From: Melieria omissa
Taxonomy: Eukaryota; Arthropoda; Insecta; Diptera; Ulidiidae
Direction: 5' to 3'
DNA: 64,000 bases
Assembly: GCA_963971225.1 (NCBI GenBank)
Contig: OZ020269.1
Coordinates: 17,606,921 to 17,670,920 of the forward strand
The notes under the pieces are model-generated. The model searched no databases. It had not been told where the DNA came from and saw only the letters and a list, made by a program, of their open reading frames with translations. This document shows, piece by piece, positions 34,800-44,680 of the stretch (position 1 is its first letter; every line of letters starts with the position of its first letter). Made by a program: the position numbers and the translations under genes.

Positions 34800-34999
34800 N
34801 NNNNNNNNNNNNNNNNNNNNNNNNNNNNNNNNNNNNNNNNNNNNNNNNNNNNNNNNNNNNNNNNNNNNNNNNNNNNNNNNNNNNNNNNNNNNNNNNNNNN
34901 NNNNNNNNNNNNNNNNNNNNNNNNNNNNNNNNNNNNNNNNNNNNNNNNNNNNNNNNNNNNNNNNNNNNNNNNNNNNNNNNNNNNNNNNNNNNNNNNNNN
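34800..34999. other. Assembly gap (200 N)
   Basis: Exactly 200 N, a round number that suggests a placeholder rather than a measured gap. Sequence on the two sides shows no obvious continuity, so order and distance here are uncertain. Confidence 0.99.
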
Positions 35000-35529
35000 A
35001 AAACATTGAAAATATGCTGTATCCTGCGGACGTGTAATGCCTCTTGGGCCCAGAGAGGAGCAGGGTATGCTGATTCGGTGAAAGCCCAAAGCACAGTGGC
35101 TGCGTATATTTCTTGAGGACATGAACTGCGACATGTCTGTGTGCCTGTCTGGTTGTTTGTTTGACACGCTTGAAACCTGAACGAGCATTAGAATGATTTG
35201 GAAAGATTTAAAGGAGAATGATTTTTCTTTTAGTTGCAATCATACAAATCTTTGGTGTCTTTGTTGAAGGTAAGTTTAAATTATTTTAAATCATTTTAAA
35301 TCTTTTTAAAGCTTTTCATTTAATATTTTATGAATTAAAGTCAGTCATAATTATGCTGAAGAATTTGCTTTGGTGCAGTTGAGTTGCAGCAAGAGTTTAC
35401 ATTCCAAAATAGCAATGGTTCAGCTTATTTGCTCTTATTTGCTGCAACTTATTTGCGGATAGAACTACGTATGTGTGTGTGTACATAAATGCATACACAC
35501 ACCACCTTTCAATGTCTTTTATATGTATA
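35000..35529. other. Non-coding
   Basis: No gene recognised between the gap and the next transposon. The stretch 35000-35120 is GC-richer but has no domain in any frame. Confidence 0.5.
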
Positions 35530-36144
35530 GGGTGTTTTTTTTAGAGGTATATAACTTCGAATTGAAATAAAACACAAGAAAATCGTTTTAATGTCCATCA
35601 ATTTGGCTTTATTGGAAGAATAATTTTATGCCATTAATGTTTAGATATGATTTCGGGCATGTGGCCGCCGCGGCTGGCTCGAATAAAGCCAATTCTACAG
35701 GTCCAATTTTTAAAGTTGATGGACAAAGCTCCAATTGCTGTGCACGATGGCGAATCGATTCATTCGGGTCCTCTTAAACATTTTGCTCTACAGCGGCAAT
35801 TGTTTCTTCGGTGCGCACTGTTCGACGTCTCTGCGGATGCGTATTATCACATAGAGTAAACGTAGTGCGAAAACGACCCATGGTTAACCGATGGATGGAC
35901 CGATTTTGCTCTGATGGACGATTATGTCGACCATAAAATGGACGGAGCTTGCGGTAAACTTCGCGAACTGAACCATTATTTTCGAAATAAATTTGCACGA
36001 TTTGCAAGCGTTGTTCTTTTGTCAACCTGTTTATGATGAAATGGCAAACCAAACTGAACATAAATGAGATTAGAGTTGCCAGATTTGACCACAAAATGCC
36101 AGTTTTATCTCTATTCGAAAAACAAACCTCTAAACAAAACACCC
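35530..36144 (-). mobile_element. Internally deleted mariner-type element
   Basis: Inverted ends (GGGTGTTTTTTTTAGAGGT at left, its near inverse ending at 36144) are flanked by TA (35528-35529; 36145-36146). Total 615 bp. On the minus strand the N-terminal part of a transposase is present, then a sudden jump to what looks like the protein's last residues (GGHMPEI near 35650). This is a non-autonomous deletion derivative that could have been mobilised by a full-length relative. Confidence 0.8.
35774..36061 (-). pseudogene. Transposase N-terminal fragment (DUF4817-type HTH)
   Basis: The minus-strand frame starts at Met 36061 (MFSLVCHFIINR). KEQRLQIVQIYFENNGSVRE and YGRHNRPSEQ follow; this helix-turn-helix segment recurs in insect Tc1/mariner-superfamily transposases annotated with DUF4817. 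RFRTTFTLCDNTHPQRR and VRTEETIAAVEQNV follow. No catalytic Asp/Glu motifs remain because of the internal deletion. Confidence 0.75.
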
Positions 36145-36146
36145 TA

Positions 36147-36990
36147 CATAAATAAATAAAAACAAAACACTAACAATGTACCTGACTTTGCTGGGAATTA
36201 AAGAGGGTTGCCAGATAAACTTGTGAACAACGGAAGCCAAATCTCCATGTGACGAAGAAGTCTCTTGATGCCCTGTGTGATCAGTGCACACATGACTTCA
36301 TTTCGGGGAAGGGCGAGTTCTGTTAGCAACTTTTGGGCTTAATACAATTTCAAAATGCTTAGAAGAAACCGATGTTTGGAGTGCTTCAACCCCAAATTTT
36401 CTGACTCCAAGGGTCCAAGGCTATAGAATACTAATACTAATTCAGAATGTCTTAGCCCCCTTTTTCCAGAAGAAATTTAAAGTGCAACACCATTTGTACC
36501 TCACATATCCTTTCCATTCTGTCTGCTTCACACGTTTGGATCTTTAGTAGATCAAAAACTAGGTTTTAAGACTTCTAACTTTAAGACTGCACCTAAGCAA
36601 TCACACAGTTTTCTTTTTTCTGTTTTTGTTTATAGAAGGCATAGTTAATATCCTTATTAATGCTTTAAAGCTTTCTGCTGGTTCTTTGAGGCCTCAGAGT
36701 GTACTTATTGAAAAATCAAATAGCTTCTTGTCTAATATAACTTAATCTAGGAAACAGGGGTTTCAAGGAAATATTAATGGCCACTTGACTTGAACCTTCA
36801 AAAGTCAAAGGCTCTAGGAAAAATTACCGTAGACACCATTTCACAATCGCGTCAGAAGGACCAGAAACGAACTCTTTTTTTCAGTATGTAGACACTTGGA
36901 ACAATTTGGCTTACATGAACTGTGAACCTTTGTTGCCTGGAGTGATTGCATCCGATTGCTGATCTCTGATTACTCAGCTAACTATTATAG
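36147..36990. other. Non-coding
   Basis: No gene or recognisable element in this stretch. Confidence 0.5.
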
Positions 36991-37430
36991 TGTTACGAAA
37001 ATGACTTTTCTACGTTCGTATACTGGATGATGCTTGACAATAAAACCACTTCAATTACTCAGCGCAAACGCAGTCAAAAACCAACAATCGCCTTATTTAC
37101 AAATTTACACTTGTTACTATTTGTTGCATGTTTCCCCTTTGCTTGCTCAACACAGACTCGACCCCCTGCGCAGCACACGGCTGCCTTTTATACTTGTTTG
37201 GTTTATCGCGCCGACTGTTCTATCGCATTCCAATTGTACTTTCTATCTCGATTGCTCTAGCACACAAAAAAACACAAAAAAAAAAAAAAAAAAAAAAAGC
37301 TCTGCACCTTCGCGAACCATCCTCGCCATATCGGAATTATAGCAAGTTTGCCGTACTCAAAATTGCATGCCTAAAAGTATGCTTGGAAAAGCATTCATGC
37401 ATAGCACAGCACAGAGTGCCCATCGTTACA
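36991..37430 (-). mobile_element. Solo LTR, Gypsy-type
   Basis: Read on the minus strand, a 440-bp unit begins TGTAACGATGGGCACTC and ends TTTTCGTAACA. It contains a TATA box (GTATAAAAGGCAGCC, near 37195 on the + strand) and about 110 bases later a polyadenylation-like GTAAATAAGG near 37100. Terminal TG...CA, matched ends and this promoter/poly(A) order are what an LTR looks like. No internal retrotransposon sequence flanks it, so it is a solo LTR left by recombination. The 4-bp target duplication is ambiguous (TATA versus TATT if the ends are shifted by one base). A 24-A run at about 37275-37298 lies within it. Confidence 0.65.
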
Positions 37431-38167
37431 GTATTTAATCAGGAGGAGAGTATATCGAATATATATATGTACCTGTAAAATAGAATCACGCACGACACAT
37501 TTCAAAGAAGCTCCAAGCAGTCAATAGAGCTGTATGACCTACTGTTCCCAAAAATGCCTAGAATACATTGGTGACAGCAGTGATACGATTGCGTCCAAAG
37601 AATGAGAACGTTTTTATAGAGATGATTATTTTGACGGCTACAAGGCTACAAGACCACTGACTACAGTTTTGTGGCTGTCGTCATTCTTAAAACGGTTTCT
37701 ATTTGGTACTTTCAAAAATAGTTAAGAATTTATTAGTATTTTTGTAAAAATTTATTATAAATATTTATTATTTATAAATTAATACACATTGGAATTTGTT
37801 TTAAATTAAATACAAAACAATAAAATGTATATAAATCAATGATTACCATTTGCTACTTGCGAGCTTATCACTGATATATACGAACTGTTAATAGAGAAAG
37901 TGCGCAAGCAACTCAAATTTCTGTTTGAGCGCACAAAAACCATGATTGTGATGCAGTTACTGCCACTTTCATTGTAATCAAGTAGTTGACAACACAGCGA
38001 CAGTTGAAGCTAAAAATATCTTGTAATCCTGTGACCATATTGCTGCTGTCTTCAATGTGTTTGGACCATACAATTTTCGCACGATTTTAGACACGGTTGA
38101 GAAGGTTCAAATGGTGATTTAAAGGTCACGCCCAGGCGTCTGGCGTTCAAAGCACGAGGCTTATGAG
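37431..38167. other. Non-coding
   Basis: AT-rich sequence. A TAGAGCTGTATGACC motif at 37524 resembles a hAT end, but no matching partner was found. Confidence 0.45.
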
Positions 38168-38555
38168 GCAAATTCCTAGGGCGGCATATTGAGAGGGGCG
38201 GCATATTGAGAGAGGCGGTAAAATTTGCTAGCGAAGTGAAGAAAAAAATATTTGAAATGGGCGCCAAATCTCCGAAAAACTTTGTCTTTAAGTAGCATTT
38301 TCATGAACTTTCTTCCCACATGTTCATTGTAATTTTGAGTATCAATCGATTTGTATAAAAAAAATTTATTTTAAGAATTTTATTATTATTATTTGGAATA
38401 TTTTATTATTTTATTTTATTTTTTCAAGAATTTAAACAGATCACATGTTGTTTAAAATTTTCGTAAGTATTTTAACAAATATGTACTTAAAAAAAAATTT
38501 GGAGCGGCACTCTGGCCATTTGCCTTGGGCGGCATAAATGCTGTGTCCGCCACTG
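38168..38555. mobile_element. Possible hAT element right end
   Basis: The segment ends in GTGTCCGCCACTG, the inverse of the CAGTGGCGGAC start common to many hAT elements. Inside it, GGGCGGCAT recurs at 38179, 38198 and 38527. A matching left terminus is not visible, so this is a fragment. Confidence 0.35.
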
Positions 38556-39574
38556 GACAGATATATGTTATTAGTCACACTAAGCCCAATCAAATACTCT
38601 ATCAGTAATTTGTTTCTGCTCTTCGTGTTAATAGACTACACGAAGCAGCCAGCTGGAAACACAAACACATTGAAATACATTTGCAAGTAGCCTCCTTCTC
38701 CTCCTTCAGCTTACAAAACTAGATACTATTTCAAGTATGAATTTTAATAAAATATGCTACTTATCTGTTGCTTCTTTGTTGTTGTTGTTGTGACATATTT
38801 CTAATCCATCCGTAGCTTACAGCAACATTTTCTTGCATTTTTACACAATTTAAGCTCTATGCGACAATCATTTGATGCGTAAAAGCAGCTGCTATGTGCT
38901 CGCTTATAGTCATTTATGTATGTGTAAATATGTGTGAGAGAGAGTGTGGGTGTGGTGTTTGTACGTGTACATGTGTGTGTTACTCATTTTGGCATAAATA
39001 TGCAAATATTCATTGCAATGTAATTTTGTTTGCTGTTTTGTTGTTGCCTGATGTTGAGAAATATGTGAAATGTTCCAGTGTGTTTGTGTGTGTGCATGCC
39101 TGGAAGATACGCATATTTATATAGTGCGTGTGTGTATGTATGTGAGCATTTGAGAAGTATTTGGCCTTGTTTTCAACGCCATAAACCGACAAGAATTTTA
39201 AAAGAAATTTTAGTTAAATATGTGTTGCGGTTATTGGCAACAAATTCATTGAATTTTTGTTTAGTGCGCAAACGAAAAGTTGAAAATTTACTGGGAATTT
39301 TTTATTTAATTTAGAAACAATTTCGATGCAACTTTAAATTAATTTTATATAGTGAAAAGTAAATAAAGAATCTGTGTGCTTTAGCTTTAACCCACTCGGC
39401 ACTATTGGGATAATATGTTCAACTAAAACAATTATTCAGATTTTATAACTCACATAGAATATTTATTTGAATTATATGCTCCTGAAAAAAATCTCCTGAA
39501 TAAAGGAATGATTTCAGAATTTGTGAGTAAGCAACATAATGTTTTAGCGTAATCTTTCGCATTGGAGCAATGTA
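38556..39574. other. Non-coding, then host repeat of Tc1-like element
   Basis: (GT)n-rich at 38930-38985 and 39075-39145. From about 39389 (TTAACCCACTCGGCACTATTGGG) onward the sequence appears to be the left half of a dispersed repeat into which the Tc1-like element has jumped. Confidence 0.45.
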
Positions 39575-39779
39575 CAGTCTGTCCAGTAGAAGCGTGATCA
39601 TCTTAACTTGGAAACTATTTGTCCAATTCATTTCAAACAAACTTCATTTTATGCGTTTATAATATTTATTGTACACTATATCTTTAATAAAAGGTATAGG
39701 CGCTGCCATTTGCTCTTATGACCTCAACCTCCGACCCATACTTTGCTCTAAGTTCTGAGCAGTTGCCGAGGCAATCGAC

Positions 39780-40640
39780 TCTAAATCAGCCGACTTTGTG
39801 TCGATAACTGTTTTGCTGTCCATATAGTTTTTCCTCTGAGTTTCTGCTTTACTATTCCGTATACATTTTCTATCGGGTTGGCATCAGGCGAGTGTAACAC
39901 CTCTACCCCATTTTGCTGTTTCCACTCAGCACACATTCGGCTGCGATGTATGGGGTCGTTGTCTTCTTGTAAAATTCAATAAAGTCCTCTCCTTCCGAAA
40001 ATCTGATGGTAATAAAGCTTTTTCATACATTTTGTTCATCATAACTGCGTTCAAGTTAGTGGAGAAAACGCAAAAGCGCTCAAATCCTTTTTCTGAGAAA
40101 CAGCTCCAAAAATGGACCTCTACTGGGTCTTTAACAGTTCGTTGGATCAATCGGTTGCTAGCGGTACACCAAGATCGATTTATGCTACTTTCTGCCCAAA
40201 ATTAAGATTCATCCGTGAATATTACATTATTCCAATTCCGATCTGAATTGGCATAAGCCCAGGCAAACCGTTTTTGAACGCGTGATCATGAGTGCAACAG
40301 TTTTTTCAAAGAGCTCCGGTATTTAACGTCGTTAGATCCTAAACGTCCTCGAATCGTCTCTTTTGATATTTATGCACCACTTTTCTCTAAAACTGCTTTA
40401 GCTTTACGCAACGATAAGCCCGACTTCGTCGCAATTAAATCAATGATTTTCTTGTCCTGTTTTTTCTTGGTCTTTTTTTCAAGGCCCCGCCCAGCCAAAT
40501 CGTTGAAATTTTTTGCTTCCGCAATTTTTTGAATTCCGCATTCGTCCACCTCGTTACGAATGACTTCAACTTCTTCATATATTTTTCTGCAGCTAAACCT
40601 GGCATTTACGGCCTTCTAGAGTCTAGACAAAGGAATACTG
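39780..40640 (-). pseudogene. Tc1-like transposase pseudogene
   Basis: Minus-strand fragments in order: KKLKSFVTRWTNAEFKKL (N-terminal region, near 40550), VIFTDES then a stop (first catalytic Asp, near 40210), WCTASNRLIQRTVKDPVEVH and FWSCFSEKGFERFCVFS, QEDNDPIH (second Asp, near 39960) and HSPDANPIENVYG (catalytic Glu, near 39870). The Asp-to-Glu spacing appears about four residues short of the usual DD34E, because a piece before HSPDANP is missing. Several stops and a frameshift near 39970 make it dead. Confidence 0.8.
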
Positions 40641-40689
40641 CTTCAAGTCGCTTCTCTCACGCGGAATTCATCAAACAGGCGGTTTTTTG

Positions 40690-41462
40690 AGCCGATGTGT
40701 GAGAACGTCCTGGTGTCCTGGTGAAGAATGATTCAGTGTAGGCGGTTGTTTTTCCGTATTTCATTGAACACTTCTGTCAAACTAGTTGTTGTGTACCACT
40801 TAGAATTTACGGTTCTACGTTGCTCTAACGGTACAGTAGCCACATGATCAGTTTTGCTGAAGAAACAGGCGACCATTTGCTTCGATGTGCTGCGTGCGCG
40901 AACAACTTTTATTGGATTTGGCTCGTGTTGGAAGACCCACACGGTCGATTGCTGTTTTGTTTCCTTCTCATACGCATATATCCATGATTCGTCACCTGTC
41001 ACGATCTTATAAACGAAGTACAGCGATAGAATTTTTCCATAATTTCTTTGCACCAATCGACACGAGCCTTTTTTGAGCGATTGCAAAATTATGCAGGATC
41101 CAACGAGAACAGATCTTTCTGACAGCTAAATGTTTATGCAATATCGAATGCATGGCCATGGAACAAACACCCAAGGATGCCTGTATCTCACGGTATGCCA
41201 CATGATGATCTTTCAGTATCACTTCACGCACAGCATCGATGATTTCTGGCACAATGGCCGATTTTGGACGACCTTAACGAAATTCGTCCTGGAGCGAACG
41301 GCGACTACGCTTGGATTCGTTAAACCTGTTATAAATTGGCTTGAGGGTTGGCGCTTCATCACCAAATGCCGAATGAAGGCGATCGAAGCACTGTTGTTGA
41401 GATAATTCACTTCGGAAATTGTAAAAAATGTTTGCTCGAAAATGTTCACAAGTTAAATCCAT
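40690..41462 (-). pseudogene. mariner transposase fragment nested in Tc1-like element
   Basis: From Met 41462 on the minus strand: MDLTCEHFRANIFYNFRSEL, AFGDEAPTLKPIYNRFNE, GRPKSA (frameshift near 41275), IIDAVREVILKDHHVAYREI, LHKHLAVRKICSRWI, then TGDESWIYAYEKETKQQS (first catalytic Asp, near 40990) and TVPLEQRRTVNSKWYTT. It ends near SHTSAQK at about 40690, just where the second Asp region should be; the last third, including the PDLAP box, is missing. Frameshifts and stops show it is inactive. Its own inverted repeats were not located. This is a different mariner lineage from that at 13346. Confidence 0.82.
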
Positions 41463-41675
41463 TTTTTGACCGAGATGAATCTTTCAAGTCAGTGCAAACA
41501 ACACAAATAGCGCTTGAACATCAAAATGTTCTAAGCAAGTTTATGGTAAAAAATGACAAACTTTTCAATGGCAATCTCAGATTTTTCGAAAACTTACTAG
41601 ACCATCCTTATTGAAAATATATAAAAGGCAGCCTACGTATTACAAAAATGATGAGGCTACTTACTGGACAGACTG

Positions 41676-41850
41676 TACCAAAAGCATTTTGGTTTTATAA
41701 ATTTAACTCCGTCCCGAAAGGATTAATTGGGTTTTAGTTAAATTAGTTAAGTTTCTAATTACTGGAAAAAAGTTACAGCATAGCAGCAATGTACCAAAAG
41801 TATTTTGGTTTTCAAAATTAAACTCCGTCCCAAAAGGGTTAATTTAGTTT
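41676..41850. repeat. Duplicated host repeat with empty Tc1 target
   Basis: Two copies about 110 bp apart: TACCAAAAGCATTTTGGTTTT..TTAACTCCGTCCCGAAAGGATTAA (41676-41724) and GTACCAAAAGTATTTTGGTTTT..TTAAACTCCGTCCCAAAAGGGTTAA (41791-41843). A third copy is at 8450-8490. The first copy is broken by the Tc1-like element; the second is intact. Confidence 0.75.
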
Positions 41851-43469
41851 TAGTTGACTTAGTTGAGTTTTCAATTCCTGCACAATATGGAAAAATAAAT
41901 AAATAACATAAATAAAGAACAAAATTCAACTAAACAACTGTGATTGCTTTTGAGAATTCAATGAAATTTGCTTTTAGTTTTATTTATGAAATTTTTCTCG
42001 TTACATTTCGAATCACATTACATTTCGTATGAAAAGTCCCTTCACATATCTCAATCTCACTGCCTGTCAATCTTCGTTTTGTCATTTTGCGCTGCGCACT
42101 GATGCATTTTGGACAAATGACGCAAATTCTTTCAGCCCAAAGTTGAGGAACATTTTTTCCTAAAATGTTTTTAACGCTTGTTGGCGCTTTTCGGCCAACG
42201 TCATTGCTCTTAAATTCCGCTTGCATAGTTCATAGTTCATGCTGGGAATTTGTGCATTTGCCTTCACATTTTTCTAAAATAAAAATTTTAATTTATTCAT
42301 AAAAAAAAAACGGAAAGAATCTGTGCGGCCCACAGCCAGCGGGCTACGGTGACTTGGTGGGGCATTGTTCAACGCGTTTTCGGCGCGCAGCAAAATAAAA
42401 GCTCGGTGAAAAATGCCCAAAAAAAATTACAACTACAAACAAGTTGTGGAAAAATCTAAAAACCAAAAGCAAGGAAACGGAAAGAAAAATTTCTACATCG
42501 AGGAATGTTGTCCACTGGTTGTAAAATTACTCGGTTGTCAGCTGAAATTTTGTATTTTTTATATTTAGACACAAAAACAAGTAGTATGCAATTTTTAGCA
42601 GTTCCACCACTTCACACAACCCACCGTCATTCATGCAACACTCAACGACGAAATCAAGTGCAGCCATTTTGCATGGCTTTTCATTGCCCACTGCACAGCA
42701 GTCGCACTGCTTGTCAGTGTGTCCATTGTTGCTTGTTACGGCCATGTCACCTTTGGCCATTCGCAACCACATGGAATTTGTGTGAGTAGACAAAGCCAAC
42801 GGGCAGTTCAGGTCGGTGTGCGTGTGTGTGTGTGATTTGCCTCAGACCCTCTCTGCCCCAGTGACGTTTGTTGCTTTTTGTGTGACACAGTGCATTCCTG
42901 CATATCCTGGCCAGGTTTCTCTGCATTGTTATGGCATGTTAACATTGCAACTGGTTTGCCATGTGCCCACAACATAATCAGCTGCGTTTGCTTTCTCCCT
43001 TCCTCTCTCTCTCTCTTTTTCGCACACACTTTTGGCACAGTTGGTATTTAATTTGTTGCGTGAGTGCCGACAGAGTCATTGGTTTGTATGCGTTTATCAC
43101 GTTTAATGTGGAATGCCATTCAGTTTTTGGGGAAAGGGGTGTAAGAGATGGGGAAATGTTTCAATCAAATGACCAGCGGCACAATTCGGTGGTCAATGAC
43201 TATTGATTTGCTGCATTTGTGGAATTGTTTGGCTCTGACGTTTATGCTTTCATTCACTCCGACAGTCATTAAAGCTGTGCTCATGTCTTGGTTTCTTGTT
43301 GTTTTTGTCATTGTAAGAAAGTGTAGCAATGTTTCTCTCATTTGTCAGTTTGTCGCCTCCGAAAACGAATGTCGTATGTTCCATTGAGCCTAGTAACACA
43401 TACGACATCTGTTTTTTCAGGTTAAACGAGTTAAAGTTTAACCAAATTGTTTGAATGCATTGTAATTGC
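41851..43469. other. Non-coding
   Basis: No supported gene. The moderately GC-rich part 42330-43100 has (GT)n at 42820-42833 and CT runs at 42990-43020; frames there have no domain. Confidence 0.45.
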
Positions 43470-44290
43470 ACTTGATTGAGGTTAGTTTGAGAAAATTTTT
43501 TGGAGAAAGTGCTTAGGAACAGTTCAGTAATTCGCTTGATTGAGGTTAGTTTGAGAAAATATTATTGTGAAAAAGTGTTTAGGAACAGTTTGGTAATTAA
43601 CTTGATTGAGATTGAGAAAATTTTTTGAGGAAGTGTTTAGAAACAGTTCGGTAACTCAAAATTTGTAAGAAAAAGTTTGGGAACAATTTGGTATTTCATT
43701 TGATTGAGGATAGTTTGAGCGAATTTGTTGAAAAAGTGTTTAGGAACAGTTTTGTAGTTCACTTGATTGAGTTTAGTTTGGGTATCGTTTTGAGAAAGTG
43801 TTTAGGAACAGTTCGGTAATTTTTTGAGAAAGTGTTTAGGAAAATTTCGGTACAGTACTTGATTGAGGTAAGTTCGAGCAAATTTTTGTTTTGTAATTCA
43901 CTTTTTTGAGGTTAGTTTGAGCACATTTTTTGACAAAACGTTAAGGAACAGTACGGTAATTCACTTGATTGAGGTTAAGTTAGGTTATGTAACGAAAGGG
44001 GTGTGTGCGGCAAGCACTTTTACTCGGAGACCCTGTTGGGTCCATTGTGAATCCCTTCGATTTTCGGAAAACCGGTATCCTTCCATTATCTGTTTGGATC
44101 CTTGTAGATCCAAACGAAAGTTCGAAATTAAAATGGGAACAGTCTGATCGACGGAGTCAGGGAAACTTGAGGCCCATATAGCCCCAACTGATTGAGTTTA
44201 GTTTGAGCAAATGTTTTGAGAAAATGTTAAGAAACAGTTCGGTAACTCAAAATGTTTGAGAAAGTGTTTAGGAACAGTTTGGTAATTAAT
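43470..44290. repeat. Degenerate tandem repeats, 65-100-bp unit
   Basis: The unit CTTGATTGAGGTTAGTTTGAG..AATTTTTTGAGAAAGTGTTTAGGAACAGTTCGGTAATTCA recurs about ten times with deletions (starts near 43470, 43535, 43600, 43700, 43760, 43858, 43900, 43968, 44190 and 44255). Between the last complete units (about 43985-44188) lies unrelated GC-richer sequence (GACCCTGTTGGGTCCATTGTG...), which looks like an insertion into the array. Confidence 0.75.
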
Positions 44291-44349
44291 TGATCAAATT
44301 ACTCCTTTTTGGTAGTTTTGAGCATTTTGGACAAATTTTGCAAAATTGG

Positions 44350-44680
44350 AACTAGAAAGACCATTGCGGTAATTTCGGTGATTAATCCTTTTTTATTCTA
44401 TTCATTTTTTTTCTATCAACTATTGCTTTGATGACATTTTTTGTTTATCGGGTTCTACAATTAAAATTAGCCGAATCCGATGTGTACTTTTCGAAATATC
44501 AGCGGATATAATGTGTAATCTTTGTAGGTAGGGACAATTTTTTACCAAACATTTATTTTTTCGTTTAATTTAACATTATGAATTCTATAAAAAAAAATGA
44601 TTCAAAAATTAATGTCATAAAAGTTTTTTTATAATAAAGACCTCAATGGACTCATTTTGACTCGCATAAGCATTCTAGTG
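44350..44680. mobile_element. piggyBac-like MITE (CACTAGAAAGACC family)
   Basis: Left end ACTAGAAAGACCATTGCGG, right end GCATTCTAGTG followed by TCAA (a decayed TTAA). The interior shares CCTACAAAGAnTACA..TTATATCCGCTGATATTTCGAAAAGTAC (inverted here) with the larger element at 58147-61099, and its right part matches the MITE at 2243-2429. The left TTAA is lost. Confidence 0.65.

Larger units (their letters stand above)
39575..41675 (-). mobile_element. Tc1-like element containing a nested mariner
   Basis: Inverted ends CAGTCTGTCCAGTA at 39575 and its exact inverse ending at 41675, each flanked by TA (39573-39574; 41676-41677). Coding remains run on the minus strand. The C-terminal part is a Tc1-type transposase (39780 to about 40640). 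Between it and the right end lies about 0.8 kb of mariner transposase, so a mariner is inside. The flanking sequence GCAATG/TA/CCAAAAG is present uninterrupted 110 bp to the right (41786-41800), giving the empty target. Confidence 0.85.

Noticed and set aside
34665..35239. Open frames crossing 34800-34999
   Set aside because: They run through the N gap and are not real sequence.
37264..37300. Poly(A) run as the tail of a processed pseudogene
   Set aside because: It lies within the 440-bp LTR-like unit, sequence continues on both sides, and no target duplication flanks it.
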